Assembly: GCA_937958995.1 (NCBI GenBank)
Contig: CALGAP010000007.1
Coordinates: forward strand, 248,001 to 312,000
DNA: 64,000 nt
Source: an uncultured Chitinophagaceae bacterium
GTDB taxonomy: Bacteria; Bacteroidota; Bacteroidia; Chitinophagales; Chitinophagaceae
Reading direction: 5' to 3'
The position numbers were made by a program, and so were the translations under genes. Of this stretch, positions 8,342 through 17,130 are shown in pieces. Each line of letters starts with the position of its first letter. Positions within the stretch are counted from its first letter, which is position 1. A model generated the notes under the pieces. The model was not told the DNA's origin and did no database searches. It saw only the letters and a program-made list of their open reading frames with translations.

Positions 8342-9457
8342 ATGGCAAAAAAGGCAAAGTCAACAAAAAGCAAGTCCATCATTACAGACAAGTCGATGGC
8401 GTTTCTGAGAAATTATATCAATAACCCCTCGCCTGTAGGTTTTGAAAGCAGCGGCCAGAAATTATGGCTGGATTATGTAAAACCTTATGTTGACACCACT
8501 TTTGTTGATCCCTACGGTACCGCCGTGGGCGTCATTAACCCGAAAAATTCATTTAAAGTAGTCATTGAAGCGCATGCCGACGAAATCAGTTGGTTTGTGA
8601 ACTATATCAATCCCGAAGGTCTTATTTACCTGAAAAGAAATGGCGGCGTTGACCACCAGATTGCGCCGGGACAGCGGGTATTTATACATGGAAAAAAAGG
8701 CATGGTGAAAGCCGTGTTCGGATGGCCTGCCATTCATACCCGCATTCATAATACCGAGGGCAAAGATCCGCAGCCCAGAGTGGAGAACCTCTGGCTCGAC
8801 TGTGGCGCGCGCAGCCGAAAGGAAGTAGAAGACCTGGGTGTGCATATCGGCGCAGTGGTAACCTACCAGGATGGCTTTGACGAGCTGGCCAACGATTATT
8901 ATATCGGCCGCGCTTTCGATAACCGCATCGGTGGTTTTATGATTGCCGAAGTGGCCCGGCTGCTGAAAGAAAACCGCAAGAGCCTGCCGTATGGATTGTA
9001 CGTGGTGAATGCGGTGCAGGAAGAAATTGGCCTGCGTGGCGCAGAAATGATTGCCCGCCGTATTAAGCCCAATATTGCCATCATCACCGACGTAACGCAC
9101 GATACCTATACGCCCATGATCAATAAAGTGATCGAAGGCGATTGTCAATGCGGCAAAGGCCCCTCGCTGGCCTATGGCCCTGCAGTTCACAACAAGTTGC
9201 TAAACCTGGTGCTGGATGTTGCTGAGAAAAAGAAAATACCCGTACAAACGCGCGCCGTTTCGCGCAGTACCGGCACCGATACCGACTCATTTGCCTACGC
9301 CAACGATGGTTGTCCATCCGTACTCATCAGCATTCCGCTGCGCTATATGCACACCACTGTGGAAATGTTGCATCGGAATGATATTGAACAGACCATTCAG
9401 TTGATGTACGAGACTTTATTAACTTTAACGCCGAAAACAAATCTCAGCTACCTGTGA
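8342..9457 (+). CDS. M42-family metallopeptidase (glutamyl aminopeptidase-like)
   Basis: ATG at 8342 gives 371 residues starting M-A-K-K-A-K-S. Dinuclear zinc ligands and catalytic residues of the M42 family are present: E-A-H-A-D-E (metal His/Asp), F-D-N-R-I-G-G (bridging Asp), E-E-I-G-L-R-G (catalytic and metal Glu), and I-T-D-V-T-H-D. M42 enzymes are large tetrahedral aminopeptidases in the cytoplasm. The basic N-terminal tail (K-K-A-K-S-T-K-S-K-S) is unusual. Its TGA overlaps the GTG start of the next small gene, so it may be co-transcribed with the membrane-transferase genes that follow. Confidence 0.9.
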   Translation: MAKKAKSTKSKSIITDKSMAFLRNYINNPSPVGFESSGQKLWLDYVKPYVDTTFVDPYGTAVGVINPKNSFKVVIEAHADEISWFVNYINPEGLIYLKRNGGVDHQIAPGQRVFIHGKKGMVKAVFGWPAIHTRIHNTEGKDPQPRVENLWLDCGARSRKEVEDLGVHIGAVVTYQDGFDELANDYYIGRAFDNRIGGFMIAEVARLLKENRKSLPYGLYVVNAVQEEIGLRGAEMIARRIKPNIAIITDVTHDTYTPMINKVIEGDCQCGKGPSLAYGPAVHNKLLNLVLDVAEKKKIPVQTRAVSRSTGTDTDSFAYANDGCPSVLISIPLRYMHTTVEMLHRNDIEQTIQLMYETLLTLTPKTNLSYL

Positions 9458-9633
9458 CAGACACCATCCTATTATACGTTGACCCCGGCAGCGGCAGTTA
9501 CCTGATACAGGTGATCATTGCCGCCATTGTAGGCGCCTTATTTTATTTTAAAAATGCCTGGCTGCGGGTTAAAGCATTTTTCTGGCGGCCCAAAAAAGAA
9601 GACGCGAACGAGAACGACAATGTAAATGGTTAA
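9454..9633 (+). CDS. Small membrane protein (59 aa) with a Y-V-D-P-G-S-G-S-Y motif
   Basis: A GTG at 9454 overlaps the previous TGA (GTGA), and the frame stays open for 59 codons to a TAA at 9631-9633. The ATG of the methyltransferase at 9626 overlaps its end. The product has the order T-I-L-L-Y-V-D-P-G-S-G-S-Y, then one transmembrane helix (about residues 17-34), then a basic segment W-L-R-V-K-A-F-F-W-R-P-K-K, then an acidic-polar tail. From memory, small proteins with Y-x-D-P-x-S-G-S-x-L-x-Q are encoded next to NoeA-like methyltransferase and sulfatase-like genes in other bacteria. The tight overlaps on both sides strongly support a real gene. Confidence 0.8.
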   Translation: MTDTILLYVDPGSGSYLIQVIIAAIVGALFYFKNAWLRVKAFFWRPKKEDANENDNVNG

Positions 9634-10996
9634 TTACACACGGCATCCGGCTTCGTTTAAAGATCCGGCCGGCTTTGTGTTCGAGGCCGATGGAAAATTT
9701 TACCGCCAGGTAAACCAATACTACGCTATACAATATCGCCAGCTGATGGACTCGGGCCTGTATGCCCAACTGGTGAAAAACGGGTGGCTGGTGAGTCATG
9801 AAGAGATCAACGAAAACCTTACGCAAGACCCGTCCTGGTACACTACCATTCTTCCCGAGCCTGTTAACTATATCTCCTACCCTTATGAATGGTGTTTCGC
9901 CCAACTGAAAGATGCCGCCCTGCTCACGTTGAAGATACTGCGACAATCGCTCGAGTACGGCATGATACTGAAAGATGCTACACCATTTAACATACAATTT
10001 CATAAGGGCCGCCCGATCTTTATCGACACACTTTCATTCGATATATACAATCCGCAGCAGCCCTGGATCGCTTACCGCCAGTTTTGCCAGTGTTTTCTTT
10101 TTCCCTTATACCTCGAGCATTACCTGAAATCGGATATACCGAAAATTCTTGCTGCCTATATCAATGGCATTCCCAATGATATTATCGCGAAGCTGCTGCC
10201 ATTAAAAAGCCGCCTCAACCTGGGCGTATGGCTGCACGTGTACCTGCAGAATACCACCATGATCAGTGATAAGGGTAATAAGGCAGCGGCGAAGTTTAGT
10301 AAGAAAAAACTGATCGACCTGGTCTCACATCTTGAAAATATTATCCGCAATTTCCCCGCAGACAAATCATACAAGACCACGTGGAGCAATTACTACGACG
10401 ACACCATACTGAGCCGGCAATACGTTGAAGAGAAAGAGAAGATTGTGCTGGAAATGTGCGGAAAGACCGGCGCCGGTTCTGTCCTGGACCTGGGCGCCAA
10501 TACGGGACATTTCTCCAAAAAGCTGGCAGCACAGGGTATGAGCGTGGTAGCCACCGATACCGATAGCCGCTGCATCAACAAGCTGTACCTCGACACTACA
10601 AAAAACAATTCGCTGAATATATTGCCGCTGGTGGTAGATGTGGCCAACCCCTCTCCCGCCATCGGTTTCAATAATACAGAGCGCGCGGCCTTTCACGACC
10701 GCATACAAACCGAGCTGGTGATGGCGCTGGCGCTGATACATCACCTGGTGATCGGAAGAAATATTCCCATATCCGCATTGGCAGGATACTTCAGACGCAT
10801 CGCGCCGCAGCTGATCATTGAATTTGTGCCTAAACAGGATGAGAAGGTGAAACAAATGCTGAGCACCCGGCCCGATGTATTTGCCGACTATGACCAGGAT
10901 CATTTTGAAAACGCATTTTCTGCTTATTTTACAATTGTTGACCAAGTAAAAATCCCCGGTACAGAACGCATACTGTACCGCATGATAAGAAAGTGA
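9626..10996 (+). CDS. Class I SAM-dependent methyltransferase, NoeA-like
   Basis: The protein has 456 residues. The N-terminal 240 residues form a domain with L-K-D-A-T-P-F-N-I-Q-F and P-I-F-I-D-T-L-S-F, which resembles the kinase-like loop of nodulation protein NoeA-type methyltransferases. The C-terminal half has the SAM motif V-L-D-L-G-A-N-T-G-H-F followed by V-V-A-T-D-T-D. The ATG overlaps the small membrane-protein gene by 8 bases, and its own TGA overlaps the next GTG start. It probably methylates a glycan or glycan precursor at the membrane; the acceptor is unknown. Confidence 0.85.
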   Translation: MVNYTRHPASFKDPAGFVFEADGKFYRQVNQYYAIQYRQLMDSGLYAQLVKNGWLVSHEEINENLTQDPSWYTTILPEPVNYISYPYEWCFAQLKDAALLTLKILRQSLEYGMILKDATPFNIQFHKGRPIFIDTLSFDIYNPQQPWIAYRQFCQCFLFPLYLEHYLKSDIPKILAAYINGIPNDIIAKLLPLKSRLNLGVWLHVYLQNTTMISDKGNKAAAKFSKKKLIDLVSHLENIIRNFPADKSYKTTWSNYYDDTILSRQYVEEKEKIVLEMCGKTGAGSVLDLGANTGHFSKKLAAQGMSVVATDTDSRCINKLYLDTTKNNSLNILPLVVDVANPSPAIGFNNTERAAFHDRIQTELVMALALIHHLVIGRNIPISALAGYFRRIAPQLIIEFVPKQDEKVKQMLSTRPDVFADYDQDHFENAFSAYFTIVDQVKIPGTERILYRMIRK

Positions 10997-12525
10997 ATAA
11001 GATAACTACATTTCTCAGGACCAACCCGCTTTACCTGGTGTTGTTGCCGGTATTTTTTGTACTGCACGGCTACCTGGAAAACTTTGGTTTTGTGAGTTTG
11101 CGCGATGCAGCTATACTCTGCCTGACTTATATACTGCTTACCATCAGCATTAATCTTTTCTCTTACATCTTCTTCCGCAACTGGACCAAAGCCGCCGTGA
11201 TCACGGTAGTGTGGATGAGTTTCTTTTTCTTCTTCGGCGCCGTACATGAATTTTTGAAAAGCCACCCGGTGCTGGAAGTGTTCGGTCATTATCGCTTTTT
11301 ACTACCAGCCATCTTTGCAGTTTTGATAGCGATTTTTATTTACCTGAAGAAAATCAAGAAGCCATTCCTTCGCTCTACACTTTTCTTAAACGTACTCTTT
11401 ACTATCTATATCGTGGTTGATTTAGGAGCAGTGCTCATCAAAGCCATCAGACCGCCGGAGCATCAGCTGACCGTATATAATTTTGCGCGGGAAAATCAAT
11501 ATAAGACCTGCGACACCTGCGCCAGACCGAATATTTACTTCCTGCTGATGGATGAATATGGCAGCTCACTCTCGCTGAAAGAACAATATGAATTCGACAA
11601 CAGCAGTTTTGATAGTTTTTTGGTGAAAAATGGATTCCAGATACAAACGAAGAGCAAGAGTAATTACAATTTCACCGCCTTTTCGATGTCGGCCACGCTG
11701 AACATGTCGTATATCGAAGGCATAAAAAACGTGAAAGCCGTTACGGCAGACGACTATGCCACCTGTGGCGTGCTGGTGCGCAACAATGAGGTGATCAAAT
11801 TCCTCGACGCGCACGGATATGAAATTGTTAACTATTCGGTATTTGACCTGGCGGGCAATCCTGCTATGGTGGAGCAAAGCTTTCTGCCCTTAAAAACAAA
11901 ACTCATCACCGACCGCACGCTGTTTTCACGGATGAATAAAGATATCGGCTGGTTGCTGATGACCTATTATCCTTTCAAATTGTTTAAGCGCAACTATATT
12001 CTGAAACACCGCGATAACAACCACATGTTCCAGGAGCTGGTGATGAAGGCTGCCATCGAAAAGAAGCCACGCCCACGCTTCATCTACGCGCATTTTTATA
12101 TGCCTCATCCACCCTATTACTACGACCGCAATGGCAAGCTGGCCGATAACGCCACGCTGTACAAAGAATACAAGAGCGATCCGCTTTATACCTACCTCGA
12201 ATACCTGCAATATGTGAACGAGCGTATCAAAGAAATGGTGACCGCCATCAGGACCAATGATCCCGGTGCAATCGTGATATTGCTCAGCGATCACGGTTAC
12301 CGAAATGGTTCTCGTCCTTCGAAAGATTACAATGCGGAGCCGGAATGTTATTTTCAAAACCTGAACGCGGTTTATTTCCCCGACGGCGATTACCGGGGTT
12401 TGTATGACAGTATTACGAACGTAAATATGTTCAGGGTGATCCTGAACAAGACTTTCAACCAGAATTTTCCCCTGATACCCGACTCCACCATTTTCCTGAG
12501 AGATTCAAAACCCGCACCGCCCTGA
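10993..12525 (+). CDS. Membrane sulfatase-like transferase/hydrolase, paralog 1 of 3
   Basis: The GTG start overlaps the previous TGA. The 510-residue protein has about five N-terminal transmembrane helices (roughly 12-28, 38-60, 66-84, 100-117, 128-148) and then an alkaline-phosphatase-superfamily domain. This layout resembles LtaS and EptA-type phospho-group transferases. Candidate catalytic residues are D187 (L-L-M-D-E-Y), the nucleophile T228 in K-S-N-Y-N-F-T, H372 in M-P-H-P-P and D433/H434 in S-D-H-G-Y-R. A C-D-T-C-A-R-P motif precedes the first metal ligand. It probably acts on the periplasmic face on a glycan or lipid; whether it moves phosphate, phosphoethanolamine or sulfate is unknown. 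Confidence 0.82.
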   Translation: MNKITTFLRTNPLYLVLLPVFFVLHGYLENFGFVSLRDAAILCLTYILLTISINLFSYIFFRNWTKAAVITVVWMSFFFFFGAVHEFLKSHPVLEVFGHYRFLLPAIFAVLIAIFIYLKKIKKPFLRSTLFLNVLFTIYIVVDLGAVLIKAIRPPEHQLTVYNFARENQYKTCDTCARPNIYFLLMDEYGSSLSLKEQYEFDNSSFDSFLVKNGFQIQTKSKSNYNFTAFSMSATLNMSYIEGIKNVKAVTADDYATCGVLVRNNEVIKFLDAHGYEIVNYSVFDLAGNPAMVEQSFLPLKTKLITDRTLFSRMNKDIGWLLMTYYPFKLFKRNYILKHRDNNHMFQELVMKAAIEKKPRPRFIYAHFYMPHPPYYYDRNGKLADNATLYKEYKSDPLYTYLEYLQYVNERIKEMVTAIRTNDPGAIVILLSDHGYRNGSRPSKDYNAEPECYFQNLNAVYFPDGDYRGLYDSITNVNMFRVILNKTFNQNFPLIPDSTIFLRDSKPAPP

Positions 12526-14009
12526 TGCGAAACTTTCTTTCACGATACCCGCTTTTTTTGCTCACCATACCGGGAACCTACCTGGTGCACGTGGCCAACT
12601 ATTATTTCAGGTTGTTCAGCTGGCGGCCCGTTATTGGCGAACTGGTCTTGTATATCATTATTCCTGTCTCAATTTACGCCACCTTTACCCGCTCACCAAA
12701 GCGAAGGGAAAAAGCAGGCGTGCTGTTATTTGCCTTCCTGGTGGTATTGTATTTTTTCCACCTCTGGCACGATTGGCTGAAGCTGCCCTACTCTATTGAC
12801 CTGCCCTTGCTGGCTATCGGTGCCATTGCGCTGGTGATTTATGTGAAGAGAAGAAAAAAATCTTTTGCCGGCTTTTATTATGCCGGGAATATTATTTTCG
12901 GCTTATTGTTTGTTGGCGGCATTGGTGAGAATATTTACCTGCGAATAACCACCGACGGCTCGGAGCATGATCACGCCAACCCCTCGAAGCAAATAGTCCG
13001 CGAATTTTCCCCGTGCGACACCTGCGCCCGGCCTGATATATACTACATCATACTCGACGGCTATACCAATTCAAAAACACTGCAGCAGGAGTTTAATTAC
13101 AACAATGCCTGGATCAAAAATTATTTGAAGAACAAAAATTTTTACCTGGTTGAAAATTCAAAAAGCAACTACTACTTCACGCAGCCATCCATAGCATCGA
13201 TCCTGAACATGGATTATCTGCGGCGGCTCGACACAGAGAAGCTTTTTTACACCAGGGAATTTTTTCAATCGCACTACACCATTTTTCATAACGAGCTTAG
13301 CCAGGTGCTCGAAAAACAGGGATATAGTATAAACAATTATTCCATCTTCGACCTGAAAGGTCATCCCTCAAGGGTAAGTCCTTTCCTGGAGAAATTAGTA
13401 CATCGCTCTGTGGTGGGACAAACGTTTTTTTACAAACTTAACCGCGATATTGGTTATCATATCCATCCTCTTTTCCGTAGGCAGATAGTAAATGCCGGAG
13501 TTGAAGAGGCGATTAAAGATATAGAGCGCATTGAACAGACCCGCAATGGTGTGATTGAAGTGGCAAAGGCCGAAAAACAGCAACCGCAATTTACCTACGC
13601 GCATTTTATTTTACCCCACGAAACCTTTTTCTTCGATAGCACCGGCAAAAAGAATGACCTGGCCGCCATCATAAACAACGGTTTGCCGGAAAACAATTAC
13701 GTGATGCAGGTAGCTTATACCAACAAATTCGTGATTGCGCCCATAGTAGATTCTATATTTGCGCACGCCAGGCGGCCTTTTATCGTTATTTTCCAGGGCG
13801 ATCATGGCTACAGAGATTATCCGCCCGAAAAGATCGACCTGGAGTTTGAAAATTTCAACGCCATTTATTTTCCGGAAGGGAAATATGATATGTTGAAAGA
13901 TACTATGACATCGGTAAATACATTTCGCATTGTGCTGAACCAGTTCTTTAACCAGCAATTACCTCTGCTGAATGATTCTACGGTGTACTTGAAAAAACGG
14001 AATCTATGA
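12525..14009 (+). CDS. Membrane sulfatase-like transferase/hydrolase, paralog 2 of 3
   Basis: The ATG shares one base with the previous TGA. The 494-residue protein keeps the layout of paralog 1: about five N-terminal helices and a sulfatase-like domain with D178 (I-L-D-G-Y), T219 in K-S-N-Y-Y-F-T, H365 in L-P-H-E-T and D426/H427 in G-D-H-G-Y-R. It also retains the C-D-T-C-A-R-P motif before the first metal ligand. All predicted metal and nucleophile positions are kept, so it should be active. Divergence from paralog 1 in the loops suggests a different acceptor or a different position on the same acceptor. Confidence 0.82.
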   Translation: MRNFLSRYPLFLLTIPGTYLVHVANYYFRLFSWRPVIGELVLYIIIPVSIYATFTRSPKRREKAGVLLFAFLVVLYFFHLWHDWLKLPYSIDLPLLAIGAIALVIYVKRRKKSFAGFYYAGNIIFGLLFVGGIGENIYLRITTDGSEHDHANPSKQIVREFSPCDTCARPDIYYIILDGYTNSKTLQQEFNYNNAWIKNYLKNKNFYLVENSKSNYYFTQPSIASILNMDYLRRLDTEKLFYTREFFQSHYTIFHNELSQVLEKQGYSINNYSIFDLKGHPSRVSPFLEKLVHRSVVGQTFFYKLNRDIGYHIHPLFRRQIVNAGVEEAIKDIERIEQTRNGVIEVAKAEKQQPQFTYAHFILPHETFFFDSTGKKNDLAAIINNGLPENNYVMQVAYTNKFVIAPIVDSIFAHARRPFIVIFQGDHGYRDYPPEKIDLEFENFNAIYFPEGKYDMLKDTMTSVNTFRIVLNQFFNQQLPLLNDSTVYLKKRNL

Positions 14010-15481
14010 AAAGACTGCTCGGGAAATATCCTTTTTTCTTATGGCTGCTTCCGCTGTTTGTGGTGCTGCACATTGAAAAGGAAAATCACCAGTTGATTCA
14101 TTACCGGTTTATTTATAAAGAAATCATTTTCCTGCTGGCAGTGCCATTTGTAATTTTTCCCTTGGTGTGGCTGCTATGCCGCAACTGGCGCAAGGCCTCG
14201 CTGATAAGCCTGGTGCTGCTGGCGTTTTACTATTTTTTTGGTGAAATAAAAGATATCCTTAAGTGGTATATGCCCGGCACAGTGTGGCAGAGCTACACTT
14301 TGCTGTTGCCGGTTTTCTTTGTGCTGATGACCGCGTGTTTTGTTTATATCATTCGCAGCAAAAGACAGTTTGCACGAACCTTTCGCTTCTTCAACATTGT
14401 ATTGCTGCTTTTTATTGCAGCTGACCTGGCAGCCATGACATTCAGCAACAACAAAAAACATCGCAGCAGGGATACACCCGCGCTTGTGCACAACTTTGCT
14501 GATAGCGTAAAGCCCGACATCTATTACCTGGTGTTTGATTCTTATTCTTCATCAAAAGTACTGAAGGAGCGTTTCAATTTTGATAATCGAAAACTTGACT
14601 CGTTGCTATTATCAAAAGGATTCAGGATCATCACCCATTCAAAAAGCAACTATAATCTCACCCCCTTTTCCATCAGCAGCCAGTTTCGTTTCAATTACCT
14701 TCCCGACGCAGATACAGTGACGGAATACTTTATGCGTCGCTATCTGCCGGCTATACATAAAGTATTTTACAGTCCCTTGCTGCCGATGATGGATACCCTG
14801 GGGTATAACATTTACAACCATTCTATTTTCAATTTTGAATCTTATCCTACAACCGTTACCACTTTCGATTTGTGGAGAACAGATCTACTATACCAGCAGT
14901 ATAATTTCTTGAAAAAACTGGACCGGGATATAGGCTGGCAGTTTCCCAATTTGCCCCACTTAATTTCGCGCAACACGCTGCCCAGGTATGCAGCCAACCG
15001 CGACCATCGCGATAGCATGGCAATAGCGCATATCAGGCGGACTATTGAAAAGCAGGATGCAAAACCCAAGTTTGTGTATGGGCATGTATTGATTCCGCAT
15101 AGTCCCTATACCTTCGATTCGGCGGGTAATAAAATCCCCGTAATTCCCCTGTTGCCACCCGAGGAAGACGAGCAGGCTTATGTGGAGCAGATTGTTTATG
15201 TAAACACGATCATTGCTGAAATCATAGAATCCATTTTCAAAAACCAGCAGCGGCCATTTATCATCATCCTGCAGGGCGACCATGGTTATCGTTTTGTTTT
15301 CGATGACAAGAATATGCTGGAGTTTCCGAATCTGAGTGCCTTTTATTTCAGCAATGGCAACTACAGCCTGCTGCACGACTCGCTCACCAATATCAATACC
15401 TTTCCGGTTATATTCAACACCTTCTTCGGGCAGCAGTTTCCGATGCAACCCGATTATCAGTTTTTCTTAAGATATAAATGA
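14006..15481 (+). CDS. Membrane sulfatase-like transferase/hydrolase, paralog 3 of 3
   Basis: The ATG overlaps the previous stop as ATGA. The 491-residue protein has the same helix block and domain, with D178 (V-F-D-S-Y), T219 in K-S-N-Y-N-L-T, H365 in I-P-H-S-P and D425/H426 in G-D-H-G-Y-R. Unlike the other two copies it lacks the C-D-T-C motif; A-D-S-V-K-P stands in its place. It ends the overlapping run. A weak imperfect hairpin (CAGGGGCG, then CGCCTG) follows within 20 bp but has no T-run. Confidence 0.82.
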   Translation: MKRLLGKYPFFLWLLPLFVVLHIEKENHQLIHYRFIYKEIIFLLAVPFVIFPLVWLLCRNWRKASLISLVLLAFYYFFGEIKDILKWYMPGTVWQSYTLLLPVFFVLMTACFVYIIRSKRQFARTFRFFNIVLLLFIAADLAAMTFSNNKKHRSRDTPALVHNFADSVKPDIYYLVFDSYSSSKVLKERFNFDNRKLDSLLLSKGFRIITHSKSNYNLTPFSISSQFRFNYLPDADTVTEYFMRRYLPAIHKVFYSPLLPMMDTLGYNIYNHSIFNFESYPTTVTTFDLWRTDLLYQQYNFLKKLDRDIGWQFPNLPHLISRNTLPRYAANRDHRDSMAIAHIRRTIEKQDAKPKFVYGHVLIPHSPYTFDSAGNKIPVIPLLPPEEDEQAYVEQIVYVNTIIAEIIESIFKNQQRPFIIILQGDHGYRFVFDDKNMLEFPNLSAFYFSNGNYSLLHDSLTNINTFPVIFNTFFGQQFPMQPDYQFFLRYK

Positions 15482-15582
15482 TCAGGGGCGTTTGCGCCTG
15501 AATCAGTTTCCGGCACCAGTATTGACCACGAAGCAGAAAGCAATAGAGCAGTAAAAATTCGGAGTACTTAGAACAGTTTTTA

Positions 15583-15590
15583 TATTTTTG
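15583..15590 (+). promoter_or_regulatory. -7 promoter element TATTTTTG for bioB
   Basis: An exact TAnnTTTG match lies 37 bp upstream of the bioB ATG, in the 146-bp spacer after the third sulfatase-like gene. No convincing -33 TTG is seen. Confidence 0.55.
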
Positions 15591-15627
15591 ACCAGTTTTT
15601 TAAAGATAAACAAATTAAGCGCTTCTT

Positions 15628-16602
15628 ATGATACGCAACGACTGGAGCCTGGAAGAGATCAAGGAAATATACAATACGCCATTGTTGGAACTGGTATACC
15701 GCGCTGCCACTGTGCACCGCCAGTATAATGAAACAGGCGAAGTGCAGGTGTGCACGCTCTTATCTATAAAGACGGGTGGCTGCAGCGAAGACTGCGCCTA
15801 TTGTCCGCAGGCTGCGCGCTACCATACCAACGTAAATGTACATGCCCTTATGAAATATGAAGAAGTGATGGAATACGCTGCCAAAGCGAAGGCCGCTGGT
15901 TCTACCCGCTTCTGCATGGGTGCTGCCTGGCGCGAAGTGCGCGACAACCGCGACTTCGACCGGGTACTCGAAATGGTGAAGGGCGTTAATGCGATGGGTA
16001 TGGAAGTGTGCTGCACGCTCGGTATGCTTACCGAAGAGCAAGCCGCGCGACTGGCCGAAGCCGGTTTGTACGCATACAATCACAATCTCGACACTTCTTC
16101 AGAATATTACGGCGAGATCATCACCACACGCACATACGAAGACCGCCTGCGCACACTCGATAACGTGCGCAAAGCCGGCGTGTCAGTTTGCTGTGGCGGC
16201 ATCATAGGCCTGGGCGAAACACACGAAGACCGCATTAAGATGTTGCACACCCTTAGCACCATGCCCGTGCATCCCGAAAGCGTGCCCGTGAATGCGCTGG
16301 TAGCAGTGCCCGGCACACCGCTCGAAAACAACGAGAAGGTGGATATATGGGATATGGTACGTATGATTGCCACGGCGCGTATACTGATGCCTAAAGCAAT
16401 GGTACGACTGAGTGCGGGCCGCGCGTCGATGAGCGTGGCTGAACAGGCACTTTGCTTTATGGCCGGAGCCAATTCAATTTTTGCAGGAGAAAAACTACTT
16501 ACAACCCCCAACCCGGGCTTTGAAGAAGATAATGCTATGTTCCAGTTGCTGGGACTCACGCCACGCGAGGCCTTCAAAGAAGAAGCCGTGCACCAGCACT
16601 AG
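15628..16602 (+). CDS. bioB: Biotin synthase
   Basis: The 324-residue radical-SAM enzyme converts dethiobiotin to biotin. The [12 protein letters not shown] motif gives the C-x3-C-x2-C cluster (C52, C56, C59) for the [4Fe-4S]. Further BioB signatures are [19 protein letters not shown] and R-L-S-A-G-R. Length is normal for the family. No other bio gene is adjacent, so it appears to be transcribed alone from the promoter at 15583. Its 3' end overlaps the convergent receiver gene by 4 bases. Confidence 0.97.
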   Translation: MIRNDWSLEEIKEIYNTPLLELVYRAATVHRQYNETGEVQVCTLLSIKTGGCSEDCAYCPQAARYHTNVNVHALMKYEEVMEYAAKAKAAGSTRFCMGAAWREVRDNRDFDRVLEMVKGVNAMGMEVCCTLGMLTEEQAARLAEAGLYAYNHNLDTSSEYYGEIITTRTYEDRLRTLDNVRKAGVSVCCGGIIGLGETHEDRIKMLHTLSTMPVHPESVPVNALVAVPGTPLENNEKVDIWDMVRMIATARILMPKAMVRLSAGRASMSVAEQALCFMAGANSIFAGEKLLTTPNPGFEEDNAMFQLLGLTPREAFKEEAVHQH

Positions 16603-17009
16603 TTGTTGCCTATAATATCACTAATCTCTTTGCAATAATACTGCTGACCTTCCATCACCAGGAAGATGGCATGGACCATTTCCTCGCCTGATGAATTTTT
16701 GGTGACATAACCATTGGCGCCTGCCTGCATTAATGCGTTCACATACGGAAGGTCGGTATGAACGGAGATACCTATGATGCGAATTTCATTCGAAAATTCG
16801 CGAATAGCTTTAGTAGCCTCGATGCCACTGACGGGTTCCATGTTTATGTCCATCAGTACTACATCAGGATTTAATTCTTTACATACTTTTACCACCTCTT
16901 CGCCATTTTCGCATATTGCCACTATCGAAAGCCTTTTATCCCTGCTGAGCAACAGATTCCAGGCCTCGCGTACTAACCGGTGATCATCTGCTATAACCAC
17001 TTTGATCAT
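16599..17009 (-). CDS. Stand-alone receiver (response-regulator) protein
   Basis: The 136-residue protein is a single CheY-like receiver most similar in style to NarL/FixJ regulators. It has the acidic pair D8-D9, phospho-acceptor D54 (V-L-M-D-I-N), switch S82 and K104 (Y-V-T-K). It stops just where the LuxR-type HTH would begin, with a tail S-D-I-I-G-N-N, so it either signals by protein contact or lost its DNA-binding domain. No kinase is adjacent. PorQ lies upstream on the same strand with a 121-bp gap holding a small hairpin. Confidence 0.85.
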   Translation of the reverse strand: MIKVVIADDHRLVREAWNLLLSRDKRLSIVAICENGEEVVKVCKELNPDVVLMDINMEPVSGIEATKAIREFSNEIRIIGISVHTDLPYVNALMQAGANGYVTKNSSGEEMVHAIFLVMEGQQYYCKEISDIIGNN

Positions 17010-17076
17010 CTGTAAGCATTTTAACAGGATAAGTCCTTAAGATTAATCAATTTGAATCATTAACTACACAATGCCA

Positions 17077-17101
17077 TCCCTTATTTCCCAGGGCTAAGGG
17101 A
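17077..17101 (-). other. Inverted repeat between porQ and the receiver gene
   Basis: Seven perfect base pairs, TCCCTTA and TAAGGGA, flank an 11-base loop. There is no adjacent T-run, so it may act as a weak terminator or a processing site between the two minus-strand genes. Confidence 0.35.
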
Positions 17102-17130
17102 AGCGGCTATTACTTATTAAGTGAAAACAA

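Noticed and set aside
9454..15481. Nodulation or host-interaction island because of the NoeA-like methyltransferase
   Set aside because: The NoeA name reflects family resemblance only; no nod genes or transfer signs such as integrases or base-composition shift are seen.
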